Part shown: positions 9,270 through 20,525 of the stretch, in pieces | Position numbering within the stretch: the stretch's first letter is position 1 | Layout of the letters: every line of letters starts with the position of its first letter | Assembly (NCBI RefSeq): GCF_002836415.1 | Contig: NZ_PJBP01000117.1 | Span: 1-64,000, forward strand | DNA length: 64,000 bases | Direction: 5' to 3' | From: Psychromonas sp. MB-3u-54 | GTDB lineage: Bacteria > Pseudomonadota > Gammaproteobacteria > Enterobacterales > Psychromonadaceae | Translations under genes and position numbers: made by a program | The notes under the pieces: generated by a model | Told to the model about the DNA's origin: nothing | What the model saw: the letters and a program-made list of their open reading frames with translations, nothing else | Database searches by the model: none

Positions 9270-10604
9270 CTAACCGGTAAAAAGTGCCATCGATTCCATA
9301 TGAGCGGTTTGCGGGAACATGTCTAACAGACCTAATTTATCCAGCTTATAACCTTTATCAAGCAACACTTGACTATCCCGGGCCAGGGTCAGCGGATCAC
9401 AGGATACATAGAGGATATGCGATGGTTTTTTTTGTGCTATAAAAGCTAAACAATCTAAGGCGCCGGCGCGTGCCGGATCCAATAAAACCTTATTAAAGCT
9501 TTGTTTGGCCCATTCCTGCTCGATAATATTTTCGCCGCTTAAGTCGGCTTGATAAAAGGAGGCATTCTGTAAATTATTTAACTGTGCATTGGCCGTTGCA
9601 CGATCCACCATGTTTTGAACCCCTTCAATCCCCACAACCGATTCAACCTGGCGCGCGATCGGTAAAGTAAAATTACCTAAACCACAGAAAAGATCTAAGA
9701 CGCTGTCGGTATTTTCTAAAGCGAGCCACTGCAGCGCCTGACTGACCATTTTTTTATTAATATCACTGTTTACCTGTAAAAAATCGTTAGGCGTAAAACT
9801 GAGCGAGCAATCCCACTCCGGCAAGCGGTAACTTAATTGCGCCTCACCGGCCAAACAAACAGACTGGTTAGAGGAAGCCTGTCCAAAAAAGTTCACTTTT
9901 TGTCGCGCTGAAAAAGCCGTTATTAGTTGCAGATCCGGGCTGCTTAAGCTTTTCATATGGCGTAATAAAACCACCGCACCTTGATCTGCGTAAAGCAGCT
10001 CAACATGCCCTAAATGGGCTTTGCATTGTAGGCTGTTTAATAATATTTTAAGCGGCGCAATTAAACATTCTAATTCCGGTAATAATACCGGGCAAACTTT
10101 TTGGTTGATAAGGTCATTACTTTGGGCGCGCCTAAAGCCCATTTCTACCTGTTTATTTTTTTTATTAAATTGTAAACCAAAACGCGCAGTACGGCGATAT
10201 GCCCATGCCTTATCAATGATTGGTTTTTCAAGTTGTTGCGGAACTTGCTTAGCAAAACGTTGAAATAAGGATAATAGTCCATTCGATTTCATCTCGATCT
10301 GTGCCGCTTGGCTTAGATGCTGTAAATTACAGCCGCCGCATTCCTGATAATGGGGACAAGCAGCAGTCATTCTTAACTCACTGGCCTTGAGGACTTTTTG
10401 AATCCTGCCTTTGCTATAGCGTTTTTTACTTTCTACAATTTGCACCTCAAGTAATTCACCTGCAAGCGCCCCATCAATAAAAAGAGGTTTATTCTGAAAA
10501 TAGGCTAAACCACGTCCCCGGTGGTCTAACTTTTCAACTTTTATGTTTTTTAAAATGTGATTTTTGATACTATTTGTGGGTGATGCTTTAAAGAACTGGG
10601 CCAT
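9270..10604 (-). CDS. rlmD: 23S rRNA (uracil-1939-C5)-methyltransferase RlmD
   Basis: SAM-dependent methyltransferase with an N-terminal TRAM domain and a [4Fe-4S] site. Cluster cysteines are seen in ACPHYQECGGC, with a fourth in the downstream VCPVLL segment. The SAM motif is VLDLFCGLGNFTL, and the nucleophilic cysteine is in YVSCDPLTLARD near the C-terminus. The length of 444 aa is normal. It lies directly upstream of relA and divergent from barA, exactly the enterobacterial rumA-relA/barA layout, which supports the assignment over the paralogue RlmC. Confidence 0.95.
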   Translation of the reverse strand: MAQFFKASPTNSIKNHILKNIKVEKLDHRGRGLAYFQNKPLFIDGALAGELLEVQIVESKKRYSKGRIQKVLKASELRMTAACPHYQECGGCNLQHLSQAAQIEMKSNGLLSLFQRFAKQVPQQLEKPIIDKAWAYRRTARFGLQFNKKNKQVEMGFRRAQSNDLINQKVCPVLLPELECLIAPLKILLNSLQCKAHLGHVELLYADQGAVVLLRHMKSLSSPDLQLITAFSARQKVNFFGQASSNQSVCLAGEAQLSYRLPEWDCSLSFTPNDFLQVNSDINKKMVSQALQWLALENTDSVLDLFCGLGNFTLPIARQVESVVGIEGVQNMVDRATANAQLNNLQNASFYQADLSGENIIEQEWAKQSFNKVLLDPARAGALDCLAFIAQKKPSHILYVSCDPLTLARDSQVLLDKGYKLDKLGLLDMFPQTAHMESMALFTG

Positions 10605-10784
10605 AAGTAATTCACAGGTTAAGTAAGCTATGCGATCATAGACTGATATTTATCGATAAAGCTATTGTCACACAATGAAAAATAAAAGCATTCATTTATA
10701 GAAAATTGATTAATGCGCTGATTGTGTTTTGTGGCTCAATATTTGATGGCTTTGCTATTACCACTCATTTTAGAAATGTAACCT

Positions 10785-13565
10785 ATGACAAAATACGGAC
10801 TTCGAGCACAAGTAATTGCCTTTACTATTCTACCGACTATTTTAATCGGTGGCATATTAGCGAGTTACTTTTCTTTCCATCGTTATCAACAAGCGAATGA
10901 TTTTTTAATCGATCGCGCCATTAACATCAGCGAGCCACTGGCGATCGCCAGCGAATACGGCATACAGGATGAAACCAGAACTATTCTAAGGCGTCTGATT
11001 GGTTCAACGCACCGTAAAAACAGCCCTATGATTAAAAGTATTGCTATTTTTGATACCAAAAACCAACTTTTTGTGACCAGTAATTACCACCGCAATTTTG
11101 ATCTGTTACGACTCAAAAAGGGTCAAGAAATCCCACTCTTAACCGACGTTCAACACCATAAAGACAGCATAATAATTCGCAGCCCAATCGTTGATGAAAG
11201 TCATTTTTTAGAATACCCGTCAACCTTTGAGCAAACCCCAAGAACAATGGGTTATATCGCACTGGAAGTGAATACTGATGAAATTGTCCTACTGCTTTAC
11301 CGTGATACCGCCCTGTCATTTGGGGTGGTTTTATTAGGTATTTTAGGCAGTATACTGCTGGCGTTCGGACAAGCAAAACGAATTATCGGCCCCATTTCTG
11401 CAATGGTATCAGTGGTTGAGAAGATTAGTTTAGGGCGCTTAAATTCGCGGGTAGAAGGTGATTATTCTGGCGAGATTGCCTCATTACAACTAGGTATTAA
11501 TGAGATGGCTGTGGCGATGTCCAAACATCATGAAGAGATGCAGGACAGCATTGATTTGGCGACCAGTGAATTAAGGGAAACACTGGATCAGATGGAAATA
11601 CAAAATATTGAGCTTGATATAACCAAAAAAAAGGCACAACAAGCGGCACTGGTTAAATCTGAGTTTTTAGCTAATATGAGTCATGAATTACGCACGCCGC
11701 TTAATGGTGTGATTGGATTTGCCAGACAACTCCTAAAAACACAACTCACCACCAATCAAATTGATTATCTGCAGACCATCGAACGCTCAGCCGGAAATCT
11801 GCTTAATATCATCAATGATATTCTTGATTTTTCTAAATTGGAGGCGGGTAAATTAACGCTGGAGCACATCCCCTTTGATTTACGAGACTGCATCGATGAA
11901 ACGATCCATCTGCTTGCACCCAGCGTCCATGAGAAAAATATTGAACTCAGTCTGATCGTTGACCCCGAAGTACCCCATCAAGTATTTGGGGATGCGATGC
12001 GTTTGCAGCAAATTTTGACCAATTTAATTGGTAATGCGATTAAATTTACCGAACAAGGTAATATTAAAATACAAATTCAATGCATTGAAAATAAGACCGA
12101 TATTGATGACAAAATAACACTTAAAATGATGATTTCAGATTCTGGCATTGGCATTTCAAAAAAACAGCAAGCACAGTTATTTAAAGCCTTTAGTCAGGCA
12201 GATACCAGTATTACACGTCAATATGGCGGTACTGGATTAGGTTTAGTGATCACTCAAAAACTGGTCAAAGAGATGCAGGGTCGGATCGAATTAATATCCA
12301 TTCCTGAGCAAGGTTCGACTTTCGGCTTTACTATTGTCCTCGAAAAAAGTGCCAGGGCAGCATTCAGTAATATAGCGCTTAATCGTTTGGAAAAACAAAA
12401 GGTATTAGTTTTTGAGAGCAACGAATATGCCGCACGAGCCTGTACACAACTGCTCAGTGAATGGAAAACCCAATCTTTATTGGCAAAAACAGAGCAACAA
12501 TGGCAGCAGTTATTAAATAAACATTACGACAGCATTGTTATCGGATACAGCCACGTTAAGAACTTACACCCCCTTTTTAAGCATATTAAACAAGCTAAAT
12601 TATTTAGCGAGAATATTATCATACTGGTCAATTCTAGCGATCCGAGCATTTATGAGACATTGATGGCGACGGGAGTCTCGCACTGTTTAAGTAAGCCGAT
12701 AAATCACAAAAATTTCGCTAATGCTCTTATTTCCGATAAAAAAGCGCTTAACAAAATCATCCGTCATAAGGCCTTACCGATATTTATTAGTAAGGATATC
12801 AATGTCATGGTAGTGGATGATAACTCTGCTAATTTGAAATTGATGGCCGTCATGCTGGCGGATCGCGCGAACCATGTTACAACCTGTATTAATGGCCAGC
12901 AAGCCGTTGAACAATCTAAACGTCATCACTTTGATCTTATTTTTATGGATATCCAAATGCCGGTGTTAGACGGTATTAGTGCCTGCCTGCAAATAAAAGC
13001 CGGAGAAATCAATTACAAAACCCCTGTTATTGCGGTGACAGCGCATGCATTGCCAGGCGAAAAAGACCAGTTTTTGCAGCTCGGTATGGATGATTGCCTG
13101 CCTAAACCCATTGACGAAATTGCCCTGCAGCAGATGATTAATAAATGGACTCCCGATGCTAAAATGATGGACAGCAAATCCTTACTGCCCAGATTAACAC
13201 CCAGGGTTAAATTTACGCAGAAAAACCTCTCTATCGACTGGCCCCTTGCGCTGCAACAGTCCGCCGGTAAAGAGACACTTGCCAAGGAATTGCTGGGCAT
13301 GTTAATTACTGAGTTTAGCCAGATAAAAATTGAGGTTAATAAAGCGCTGCACGGAGATATTGACACACTGCACTTTGCCCAAATCATTCACAAGTTTCAT
13401 GGCGGCTGCAGTTATAGCGGGGTGCCTAAACTTAAAAAGATTACCTGTCTTATTGAGAATGAGTTAAAACAAGGTATCACACTCGAGTTATTAGAGCCGG
13501 AGTTACTTGAGCTGTTAGATGAGTTAGAATGTGTTGCACAACAGGCAAAAAAATATTTAGCTTAG
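10785..13565 (+). CDS. barA: Hybrid sensor histidine kinase BarA
   Basis: Tripartite sensor kinase that phosphorylates the response regulator UvrY/GacA to switch on Csr small RNAs. Domains in order: N-terminal membrane helix, periplasmic loop (~30-165), second helix, HAMP (~190-245), HisKA with the phospho-His in SHELRTPLNG, HATPase with N, G1 and G2 boxes (NLIGNAIKF, DSGIGIS, GTGLGL), a degenerate receiver (~540-650), a true receiver with Asp in FMDIQMP, and a C-terminal Hpt whose His is in IHKFHGG. The length of 926 aa fits. It is divergent from rlmD-relA. The receptor signal cannot be read from sequence. Confidence 0.95.
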   Translation: MTKYGLRAQVIAFTILPTILIGGILASYFSFHRYQQANDFLIDRAINISEPLAIASEYGIQDETRTILRRLIGSTHRKNSPMIKSIAIFDTKNQLFVTSNYHRNFDLLRLKKGQEIPLLTDVQHHKDSIIIRSPIVDESHFLEYPSTFEQTPRTMGYIALEVNTDEIVLLLYRDTALSFGVVLLGILGSILLAFGQAKRIIGPISAMVSVVEKISLGRLNSRVEGDYSGEIASLQLGINEMAVAMSKHHEEMQDSIDLATSELRETLDQMEIQNIELDITKKKAQQAALVKSEFLANMSHELRTPLNGVIGFARQLLKTQLTTNQIDYLQTIERSAGNLLNIINDILDFSKLEAGKLTLEHIPFDLRDCIDETIHLLAPSVHEKNIELSLIVDPEVPHQVFGDAMRLQQILTNLIGNAIKFTEQGNIKIQIQCIENKTDIDDKITLKMMISDSGIGISKKQQAQLFKAFSQADTSITRQYGGTGLGLVITQKLVKEMQGRIELISIPEQGSTFGFTIVLEKSARAAFSNIALNRLEKQKVLVFESNEYAARACTQLLSEWKTQSLLAKTEQQWQQLLNKHYDSIVIGYSHVKNLHPLFKHIKQAKLFSENIIILVNSSDPSIYETLMATGVSHCLSKPINHKNFANALISDKKALNKIIRHKALPIFISKDINVMVVDDNSANLKLMAVMLADRANHVTTCINGQQAVEQSKRHHFDLIFMDIQMPVLDGISACLQIKAGEINYKTPVIAVTAHALPGEKDQFLQLGMDDCLPKPIDEIALQQMINKWTPDAKMMDSKSLLPRLTPRVKFTQKNLSIDWPLALQQSAGKETLAKELLGMLITEFSQIKIEVNKALHGDIDTLHFAQIIHKFHGGCSYSGVPKLKKITCLIENELKQGITLELLEPELLELLDELECVAQQAKKYLA

Positions 13566-13611
13566 CAAGCCCGGGACAATGATAACTTATGTCGGTTGCC
13601 ACTGGTCTTTT

Positions 13612-13628
13612 CTCCGCGCTACGCGGAG
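13612..13628. repeat. GC-rich perfect hairpin downstream of barA
   Basis: A 7-bp perfect GC-rich stem (arms 13612-13618 and 13622-13628, 3-nt loop) sits in the 231-bp gap between barA and obgE. It is enclosed by a weaker pair, GGTCT and AGACC, about 17 nt outside on each side. It resembles a REP-like palindrome, but I see no second copy in the window. Confidence 0.4.
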
Positions 13629-13738
13629 CACCTCGGTGGTAGACCCTTTAACTTTGTTACAAAAAATCACCACGCACACTTCATCATGACAATAAATGTT
13701 CGTATTTAAGTCTGAAAGCCCTAAATAATAAACAGCAA

Positions 13739-13773
13739 AAAGCCCCACTTCGGAAAAACCAAAGTGGGGCTTT
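13739..13773. terminator. Bidirectional terminator between barA and obgE
   Basis: Perfect 12-bp stem (arms 13739-13750 and 13762-13773) with a GCCCC core and A/T-runs on both outer sides. It sits in the convergent gap and can end both barA and obgE transcripts. Confidence 0.85.
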
Positions 13774-13796
13774 AAATTTCAAACCGAGATGGGAAC

Positions 13797-14993
<1,197 letters not shown>

Positions 14994-15080
14994 CTATAAT
15001 TATACTCATTTCTATTGAACATAGATCACATTTTTATATGTAAATAGAGATAAGTACAGTCTAAAATATTATTTAAGGTA

Positions 15081-15110
15081 AAAAAAAAGCCCCGCATCAG
15101 CGAGGCTTTT
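15081..15110 (-). terminator. Terminator after rpmA
   Basis: Stem-loop of 10 pairs with one mismatch (15085-15110, loop ATCA), followed on the minus strand by an uninterrupted T-run of eight. This is a classic rho-independent terminator between the rplU-rpmA operon and obgE. Confidence 0.88.
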
Positions 15111-15134
15111 AAAACTCTTTCGTCAAGACTGAAA

Positions 15135-15392
15135 TTATTCAGCTACGATAGTAATGAAGCTACGCATCTTTGGACCTTTCTTTTCAAACTTAACTACACC
15201 TGTAGCTTTAGCAAAAAGAGTATGGTCTTTACCGATACCAACATTAATACCAGCGTGGAATTTAGTACCACGTTGACGAACAAGAATATTACCCGCTAGA
15301 ACTGATTCGCCACCGAAACGCTTAACACCAAGGCGTTTGCTTTCCGAATCGCGACCGTTATTAGTACTACCACCAGCTTTTTTATGTGCCAT
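15135..15392 (-). CDS. rpmA: 50S ribosomal protein L27
   Basis: Ribosomal large-subunit protein whose N-terminus reaches the peptidyl-transferase centre. The start [16 protein letters not shown] and the length of 85 aa are diagnostic. It begins 16 bp after the rplU stop and is co-transcribed with it, ahead of a strong terminator. Confidence 0.99.
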   Translation of the reverse strand: MAHKKAGGSTNNGRDSESKRLGVKRFGGESVLAGNILVRQRGTKFHAGINVGIGKDHTLFAKATGVVKFEKKGPKMRSFITIVAE

Positions 15393-15408
15393 TTTTAATA
15401 ACTCCTAA

Positions 15409-15720
15409 TTAAGCGTTGATTGCAGTAATTTTAACTTCAGTAAACCACTGACGATGACCCGCTGTTGTACGCGAATGCTTACGACGACGGAATTTAACGA
15501 TTTTAATTTTATTGCCACGACCGTGAGCTACTACTTCAGCAGTAACTTTACTTCCTTCAACGTATGGAATACCAACTTTAACGTCTTCTGCATTTGCTAC
15601 TAAAAGAACTTTATCAAATTCTACAGTCTCGCCAGCTTCAACATCTAGTTTTTCCAAACGAAGAGTTTGTTCAACAGCTACACGGTGTTGCTTGCCACCA
15701 CTCTGGATAACAGCGTACAT
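15409..15720 (-). CDS. rplU: 50S ribosomal protein L21
   Basis: Large-subunit protein binding 23S rRNA. It starts [14 protein letters not shown] and has the family signature [16 protein letters not shown] near the C-terminus. At 103 aa it has the canonical length. It is first in the rplU-rpmA operon and divergent from ispB, as in other gammaproteobacteria. Confidence 0.99.
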   Translation of the reverse strand: MYAVIQSGGKQHRVAVEQTLRLEKLDVEAGETVEFDKVLLVANAEDVKVGIPYVEGSKVTAEVVAHGRGNKIKIVKFRRRKHSRTTAGHRQWFTEVKITAINA

Positions 15721-16132
15721 GTTTCTTACTCCGTTCAGGCATCTCGTGCTATTTCATTCGAAATGTTGCATCGAGAGCACACTTATATTAATTTCAATGG
15801 TGTCGGATTCTACGGGAAATAACTATTTTTGGCAACGATCTTCACTAAAATATTTCAATTTAATTAAGGCATAAATTAACCCGCTAAAATACAAAAGTAT
15901 CGAAAAAAAACAAAACCGCCTGAGCCGATATTTAAGCTGCCATGGGATCAGTTTTTTCGAATAACAGGCAATTCCCGTAACGGAAAAAACGGCTAATTTA
16001 TAAATCATTATGTGCAATAGTGCTCGAGATTATGAGAAGCAGGATAATTTTTAGTTTAAGCAGTTGAGATATATCTAATAAACGGCAATAATAGCACTCT
16101 TTTTAAGAATGGCTATTTGGACTTTTAGGACC
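15721..16132. other. Divergent intergenic region rplU/ispB
   Basis: About 410 bp without a gene. The 50-60 bp next to rplU contain weak complementary segments that could form a leader hairpin in the rplU transcript. The rest is A/T-rich and must hold both promoters. I cannot support a specific promoter assignment. Confidence 0.4.
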
Positions 16133-17104
16133 ATGGATATAAACACAATTCAGCGTATTTCTGCAACTGAAATGAATCAGGTTAATAAACTGATCACGGA
16201 ACAATTAAGCTCGGATGTCGCCTTAATTAATCAATTGGGTTTTTATATTATTAATAGCGGTGGTAAACGTATCCGCCCCTTAATTACCATATTAGCAGCA
16301 AAAGCCCTGGGTATTCATGATCAAAAGGCAACCAAACTTGCCGCAATTATTGAATTTATTCATACGGCAACCTTACTGCACGATGATGTCGTCGATGACT
16401 CAGATCTGCGCCGCGGCAAAAAAACAGCAAATGCGGTATTTGGTTCAGCAGCAAGCGTATTAGTCGGCGATTTTTTATATACCCGCTCTTTTCAGATGAT
16501 GACCGAGCTGCGTAATTTAAAAGTGATGGATATTTTATCTTCGGCAACCAATATTATTGCTGAGGGTGAAGTTTTACAGTTAATGAATTGTAATGATCCA
16601 GACACCACTGAAAAAAAATATATGGATATTATCTACTTCAAAACCGCCAAACTCTTTGAAGCGGCAACACAACTTGTCGCCGTATTAGGAGAGCAGTCTG
16701 CGGAAGTTGAAACGGCGTTACTCAATTACGGGAAATACCTTGGGACGGCATTCCAGTTAACCGACGATGTCATGGATTATAACTCCGATGCGACCGAGAT
16801 GGGTAAAAATACCGGAGATGACCTGGCAGAAGGAAAACCGACCTTACCGCTTTTATATGCGATTCAACAGGGCAATAAAAAACAGGTGACCCTTATCAAA
16901 GAGGCCATTAAAACAGGCAATGGTATGCAGAATTTTGATGAGATAATGCAGGCACTGCATGATACAAATGCATTAGAGTACACAAAAAAACGTGCACTTG
17001 AGGAAGCAGATAAAGCCATTAAAGCCATTAGTCTCATTCCGGACAATGAATATAAACAAGCACTGATAAGCTTGGCTCACCTTGCTGCCAATAGAAAATC
17101 TTAA
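16133..17104 (+). CDS. ispB: Octaprenyl diphosphate synthase IspB
   Basis: Trans-prenyltransferase that makes the polyprenyl side chain of ubiquinone and menaquinone. The two aspartate-rich motifs are present: LLHDDVVDDSDLRRG (FARM) and LTDDVMDYN (SARM); GGKRIRP lies near the N-terminus. I chose ATG 16133, which starts MDINTIQRISATEM as in known IspB. An in-frame ATG at 16109 would add eight residues, and neither start has an ideal ribosome site. The terminator follows immediately. Confidence 0.94.
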   Translation: MDINTIQRISATEMNQVNKLITEQLSSDVALINQLGFYIINSGGKRIRPLITILAAKALGIHDQKATKLAAIIEFIHTATLLHDDVVDDSDLRRGKKTANAVFGSAASVLVGDFLYTRSFQMMTELRNLKVMDILSSATNIIAEGEVLQLMNCNDPDTTEKKYMDIIYFKTAKLFEAATQLVAVLGEQSAEVETALLNYGKYLGTAFQLTDDVMDYNSDATEMGKNTGDDLAEGKPTLPLLYAIQQGNKKQVTLIKEAIKTGNGMQNFDEIMQALHDTNALEYTKKRALEEADKAIKAISLIPDNEYKQALISLAHLAANRKS

Positions 17105-17127
17105 AAAAACCTTTAACAGCATCTTAA

Positions 17128-17161
17128 AAAGACCTTTAACAGCGTACGGCTAAAGGTCTTT
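17128..17161. terminator. Terminator between ispB and treC
   Basis: Perfect 10-bp stem (17128-17137 with 17152-17161) with A-runs before and T after. It serves the convergent ispB and treC ends. A partial copy of the left arm (CCTTTAACAGC) lies about 25 bp upstream. Confidence 0.8.
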
Positions 17162-17186
17162 ACCTTACTCCCTGTAAAACCTTAAA

Positions 17187-18869
17187 TTAATGATGGTTAA
17201 TCAGCAATACTCGGCATTCATAGGGTTTTAATCTTACAGTTCGGGTTGGCTGAAGGGTTAATAATCCAGGATAATTTCCGATAATATATTGTCCTTTATG
17301 AAGTTCCAGATGCATTGGCAATTCATATTCAAGCGACTCCCCGTAATAGTTATTGATACAGATAAGCGTTTGCTCGTCGCTGCACCGTTGATAACAAAAC
17401 AGTTGTGAATGTTCGGGCATCAGGTCGGTATAATCCCCGGTTGTTATCACCTTCACTTCTTTTCGCAGTGCGATTAAGCGCTGGTAATAATAAAAAACCG
17501 AATTTGGATCACTAAGCGCCTGCTCGACATTAATCTGCTTGTAATTTTTTGCCACATCCAGCCAGGGTACTCCTTTTGTAAAACCCGCATGCGGTTCACT
17601 GTTCCACTGAATGGGCGTGCGCGAATTATCGCGCGATTTCTGAGCAAGAATAGCCAGCACCTGCTGCTCACTTTTCCCCTGCTGATTAAGCATAATATTG
17701 TACATATTAAGACTTTCAAGATCGCGGTATTGTTCAACTGACGTATAACCCGGGTTGGTCATTGCAATCTCTTCACCCTGATAAATATAAGGTGTGCCCT
17801 GCATCATATGCAGTGAGGTTGCCAGCATTTTGGCGGATTCAATACGATACTGCTGATCATTACCTAAACGGCTAACGATCCGCGGCTGATCATGGTTACA
17901 CCAAAATAGTGCAGACCACCCTTTGCCGAACATGCCCTGCTGCCAATGATTAAAAATAGTTTTCAGTTGTATAAAATCAAAAGGTGCCTGCGTCCATTTC
18001 TCACCGTTGACATAATCGACTTTTAAATGGTGAAAATTGAACACCATAGATAACTCTTTGCCATCAAGGGCTGAATATTGCTGGCACTGTTCGAGTGAAG
18101 TAGAAGACATCTCGCCGACCGTGACTGAGCCATATTGATTAAACACAGCATCACTTAATTCGCGAAGGTATTGATGCACGCGCGGTCCATCGGTGTAGAA
18201 ACGGCGTCCGTCGCCCTGATAATCGTTCTGATAATCCTGCTGTTTAGAGATTAAGTTAATCACATCAAGACGAAAACCATCAACCCCTTTTGCAGCCCAA
18301 AAATCGATTATATTTTTAACTTGATCGCGAACTTTGGGATTTTCCCAGTTTAAATCAGCCTGCTCTTTGGCAAAAAGGTGCAGGTAGTATTGGTTAGTTT
18401 TTTCATCTAACTGCCAGGCATTACCGCCAAATTTTGAAACCCAATTGTTCGGCGCCTGACCCTTAACTGGATCTCTCCAGATATAATAATCCCGATATTC
18501 GCTTTCCTTATCACCCAAAGCCGATTGGAACCATTGATGCTCCGTTGAAGTATGGTTAACCACAATATCTAAAATAATGCGGATGCCTCGCTGATGAGCG
18601 CTTTCCAGCAACTGCTCAAAATCCGCCATACAACCAAAATCAGGATTAATAGTGTAATAATCAGATATATCATAACCATTATCAATCATCGGAGATGCAT
18701 AAATAGGGGTAAGCCAAATGGCATCAATACCCAAATTTTCAAGATAATCCAATTTAGAGATTATCCCTTTAATATCCCCCGTCCCTTTATTACCACTGTC
18801 ACAAAAACTTTTAGGATAAATCTGATAAATCGTCGCAGTACGCCACCATTCTCTTTCTATATTATTCAT
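17187..18869 (-). CDS. treC: Trehalose-6-phosphate hydrolase TreC
   Basis: GH13 cytoplasmic hydrolase that splits trehalose 6-phosphate into glucose and glucose 6-phosphate. Family blocks are visible: DIVVNHTS, the nucleophile Asp in DGFRLDVINL, the acid/base Glu in TVGEMSS, and CNHDQPR with the third acidic residue. The length of 560 aa fits TreC. It lies 79 bp downstream of treB on the same strand, the common treB-treC operon. Oligo-1,6-glucosidase is the main alternative; the EII neighbour argues for TreC. Confidence 0.93.
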   Translation of the reverse strand: MNNIEREWWRTATIYQIYPKSFCDSGNKGTGDIKGIISKLDYLENLGIDAIWLTPIYASPMIDNGYDISDYYTINPDFGCMADFEQLLESAHQRGIRIILDIVVNHTSTEHQWFQSALGDKESEYRDYYIWRDPVKGQAPNNWVSKFGGNAWQLDEKTNQYYLHLFAKEQADLNWENPKVRDQVKNIIDFWAAKGVDGFRLDVINLISKQQDYQNDYQGDGRRFYTDGPRVHQYLRELSDAVFNQYGSVTVGEMSSTSLEQCQQYSALDGKELSMVFNFHHLKVDYVNGEKWTQAPFDFIQLKTIFNHWQQGMFGKGWSALFWCNHDQPRIVSRLGNDQQYRIESAKMLATSLHMMQGTPYIYQGEEIAMTNPGYTSVEQYRDLESLNMYNIMLNQQGKSEQQVLAILAQKSRDNSRTPIQWNSEPHAGFTKGVPWLDVAKNYKQINVEQALSDPNSVFYYYQRLIALRKEVKVITTGDYTDLMPEHSQLFCYQRCSDEQTLICINNYYGESLEYELPMHLELHKGQYIIGNYPGLLTLQPTRTVRLKPYECRVLLINHH

Positions 18870-18902
18870 ATCTATTAACTCTTAAACCTCTTTAATTGAG
18901 AA

Positions 18903-18926
18903 AACCGTTGAGTAAACTCAACGGTT
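18903..18926 (-). promoter_or_regulatory. Intercistronic hairpin treB-treC
   Basis: A perfect 11-bp inverted repeat (arms 18903-18913 and 18916-18926) lies in the 79-bp gap between treB and treC. The run of T is on the plus-strand side, so in the direction of transcription it is a poor terminator. An mRNA-stabilising or partial attenuation element that sets the treB:treC ratio is an inference. Confidence 0.5.
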
Positions 18927-18948
18927 AATATTTTTTTTTAGCAGTCTG

Positions 18949-20394
18949 TTAATGAGTGGCTAATGCAGGTTCAGGCTGATCTTCGTCAAGATCCCCTTTT
19001 TTCTCTGCACGTTTGTAAAGTATCAGTGTTAAAGCAATAGGTACCACTATTGCAGCAAGCATAGCCAGTGCATAAACACCCCAATACTGCGGCTGAATGG
19101 ATAGAATACCCGGCAATCCACCGACACCAATTCCGTTTGCCATTACACCTGCAATACCACAAATACCGGCAGCAACAGCAGAGCCGATCATCGCGCATAA
19201 CATTGGGAATTTATATTTCAGGTTAATCCCGTACATAGCGGGTTCAGTCACCCCTAAAAATGCCGAGATGGCAGCGGGTATAGAAATCTCACGTTCATTA
19301 TGTTTTTTACTGATCCAGATAATACCCACCACAGCTGACGCTTGTGCAATATTAGATAAGGCAATCAGCGGCCAGATGGGTGTTCCGCCAATATCCTGCA
19401 TTAACTGTAAATCAACCGCATTGGTGGTGTGATGAATACCGGTAATCACTAAAGGTGCGTAAAAGAAACCAAAAACCATCGAACCGAGCACCGCAAAATC
19501 ACCGGTCATGGCAACCTTAGCGGCATAACCGACAGCATTACCAATTTCACGTCCGATGGGACCTATGATCGAATGCGCCAAAACAACAGCCACCAGAAGT
19601 GAAACAAAGGGCACAATAACCAGGTATAAATAGGCAGGAATAATACGTTTCAAATTTGTTTCAATCATCGCTAAAGCAAGACCGGCTAAAATAGCGGGAA
19701 TAACTTGCGCCTGATAGCCAACTTTTTCCATCACAAAGAAACCAAAGTCCCAAACCTCCGGCGTACCCGAACCAATGCCGTAAGCATTCATTAATTGTGG
19801 TGAAACCAGCGTGATACCCAAGACAATACCTAGAATAGGCGTGCCGCCTAATTTTTTTACCGTAGCCCAACAGACACCAACGGGCAGGAAGTGGAAGATA
19901 GCCTCGCCAAGTAACCACAGGAAGGAGTGAACCCCTGCCCAAAACTGACTCGTTTCAACCAGGGTTTTACCTTCGAACATCGGAATATCACCGATCACAT
20001 TTCGGAATCCGAGAATCAAACCACCGGTAATAATAGCCGGGAGCAACGGAACAAAAATTTCCGCCATATGCGAGATACCACGCTCCAGAAAATTCATATT
20101 CTGCCTTGCAGCTACCTTAGTCGCTTCTTTATCGGCCCCGCCGCCACCTGTTATTTTGGTTAATATTTTATAGACGTCATCAACTTCAGTGCCAATCACT
20201 ATCTGAAACTGCCCCGCAGTAGTAAACGCCCCTTTTACCATGGGAATCTTTTCAATCTCTTTCACGTTTGCCAATTCAGGATCGCTTAAGGCAAAACGTA
20301 AACGTGTTAAGCAATGGCTAACACTGGCTATGTTGCCCTTCCCCCCGACAAGTTCAACTAAACGTTCAACTTGTTTCTGATCAATTTTACTCAT
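18949..20394 (-). CDS. treB: PTS trehalose transporter subunit IIBC, TreB
   Basis: Membrane permease that imports and phosphorylates trehalose. The EIIB domain (residues 1-~85) has the phospho-cysteine in SHCLTRLRFAL. An EIIC domain of about ten hydrophobic segments follows, including the substrate-binding block GVTEPAMYGINLKYKFP. There is no EIIA domain, so it should rely on the glucose EIIA (Crr), as TreB does. The length of 481 aa fits. Two palindromic operators lie upstream. Confidence 0.94.
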   Translation of the reverse strand: MSKIDQKQVERLVELVGGKGNIASVSHCLTRLRFALSDPELANVKEIEKIPMVKGAFTTAGQFQIVIGTEVDDVYKILTKITGGGGADKEATKVAARQNMNFLERGISHMAEIFVPLLPAIITGGLILGFRNVIGDIPMFEGKTLVETSQFWAGVHSFLWLLGEAIFHFLPVGVCWATVKKLGGTPILGIVLGITLVSPQLMNAYGIGSGTPEVWDFGFFVMEKVGYQAQVIPAILAGLALAMIETNLKRIIPAYLYLVIVPFVSLLVAVVLAHSIIGPIGREIGNAVGYAAKVAMTGDFAVLGSMVFGFFYAPLVITGIHHTTNAVDLQLMQDIGGTPIWPLIALSNIAQASAVVGIIWISKKHNEREISIPAAISAFLGVTEPAMYGINLKYKFPMLCAMIGSAVAAGICGIAGVMANGIGVGGLPGILSIQPQYWGVYALAMLAAIVVPIALTLILYKRAEKKGDLDEDQPEPALATH

Positions 20395-20424
20395 TTCATT
20401 ATCCCTTCGGTTATAAATACTTTA

Positions 20425-20438
20425 TGGGATCGCTCCCA
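20425..20438. promoter_or_regulatory. TreR-type operator, proximal
   Basis: The palindrome TGGGATCGCTCCCA lies about 30 bp upstream of the treB start. LacI-family TreR of E. coli binds a GGGA...TCCC palindrome, so repression of treBC relieved by trehalose 6-phosphate is likely. The site is seen directly; the repressor identity is inferred. Confidence 0.65.
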
Positions 20439-20511
20439 ATTGCGAGTATAATAACGCAAACAAAAGAAAATTAAATGCAAAGCGTTCTATTACGAGAAGG
20501 TGGTCACAAAA

Positions 20512-20525
20512 TGGGAATGCTCCCA
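20512..20525. promoter_or_regulatory. TreR-type operator, distal
   Basis: Second copy of the same palindrome, TGGGAATGCTCCCA, with its centre 87 bp from the proximal one, about eight helical turns. Two phased operators suggest repression by DNA looping. The rest of the gap (20526-20723) shows no gene. Confidence 0.6.
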
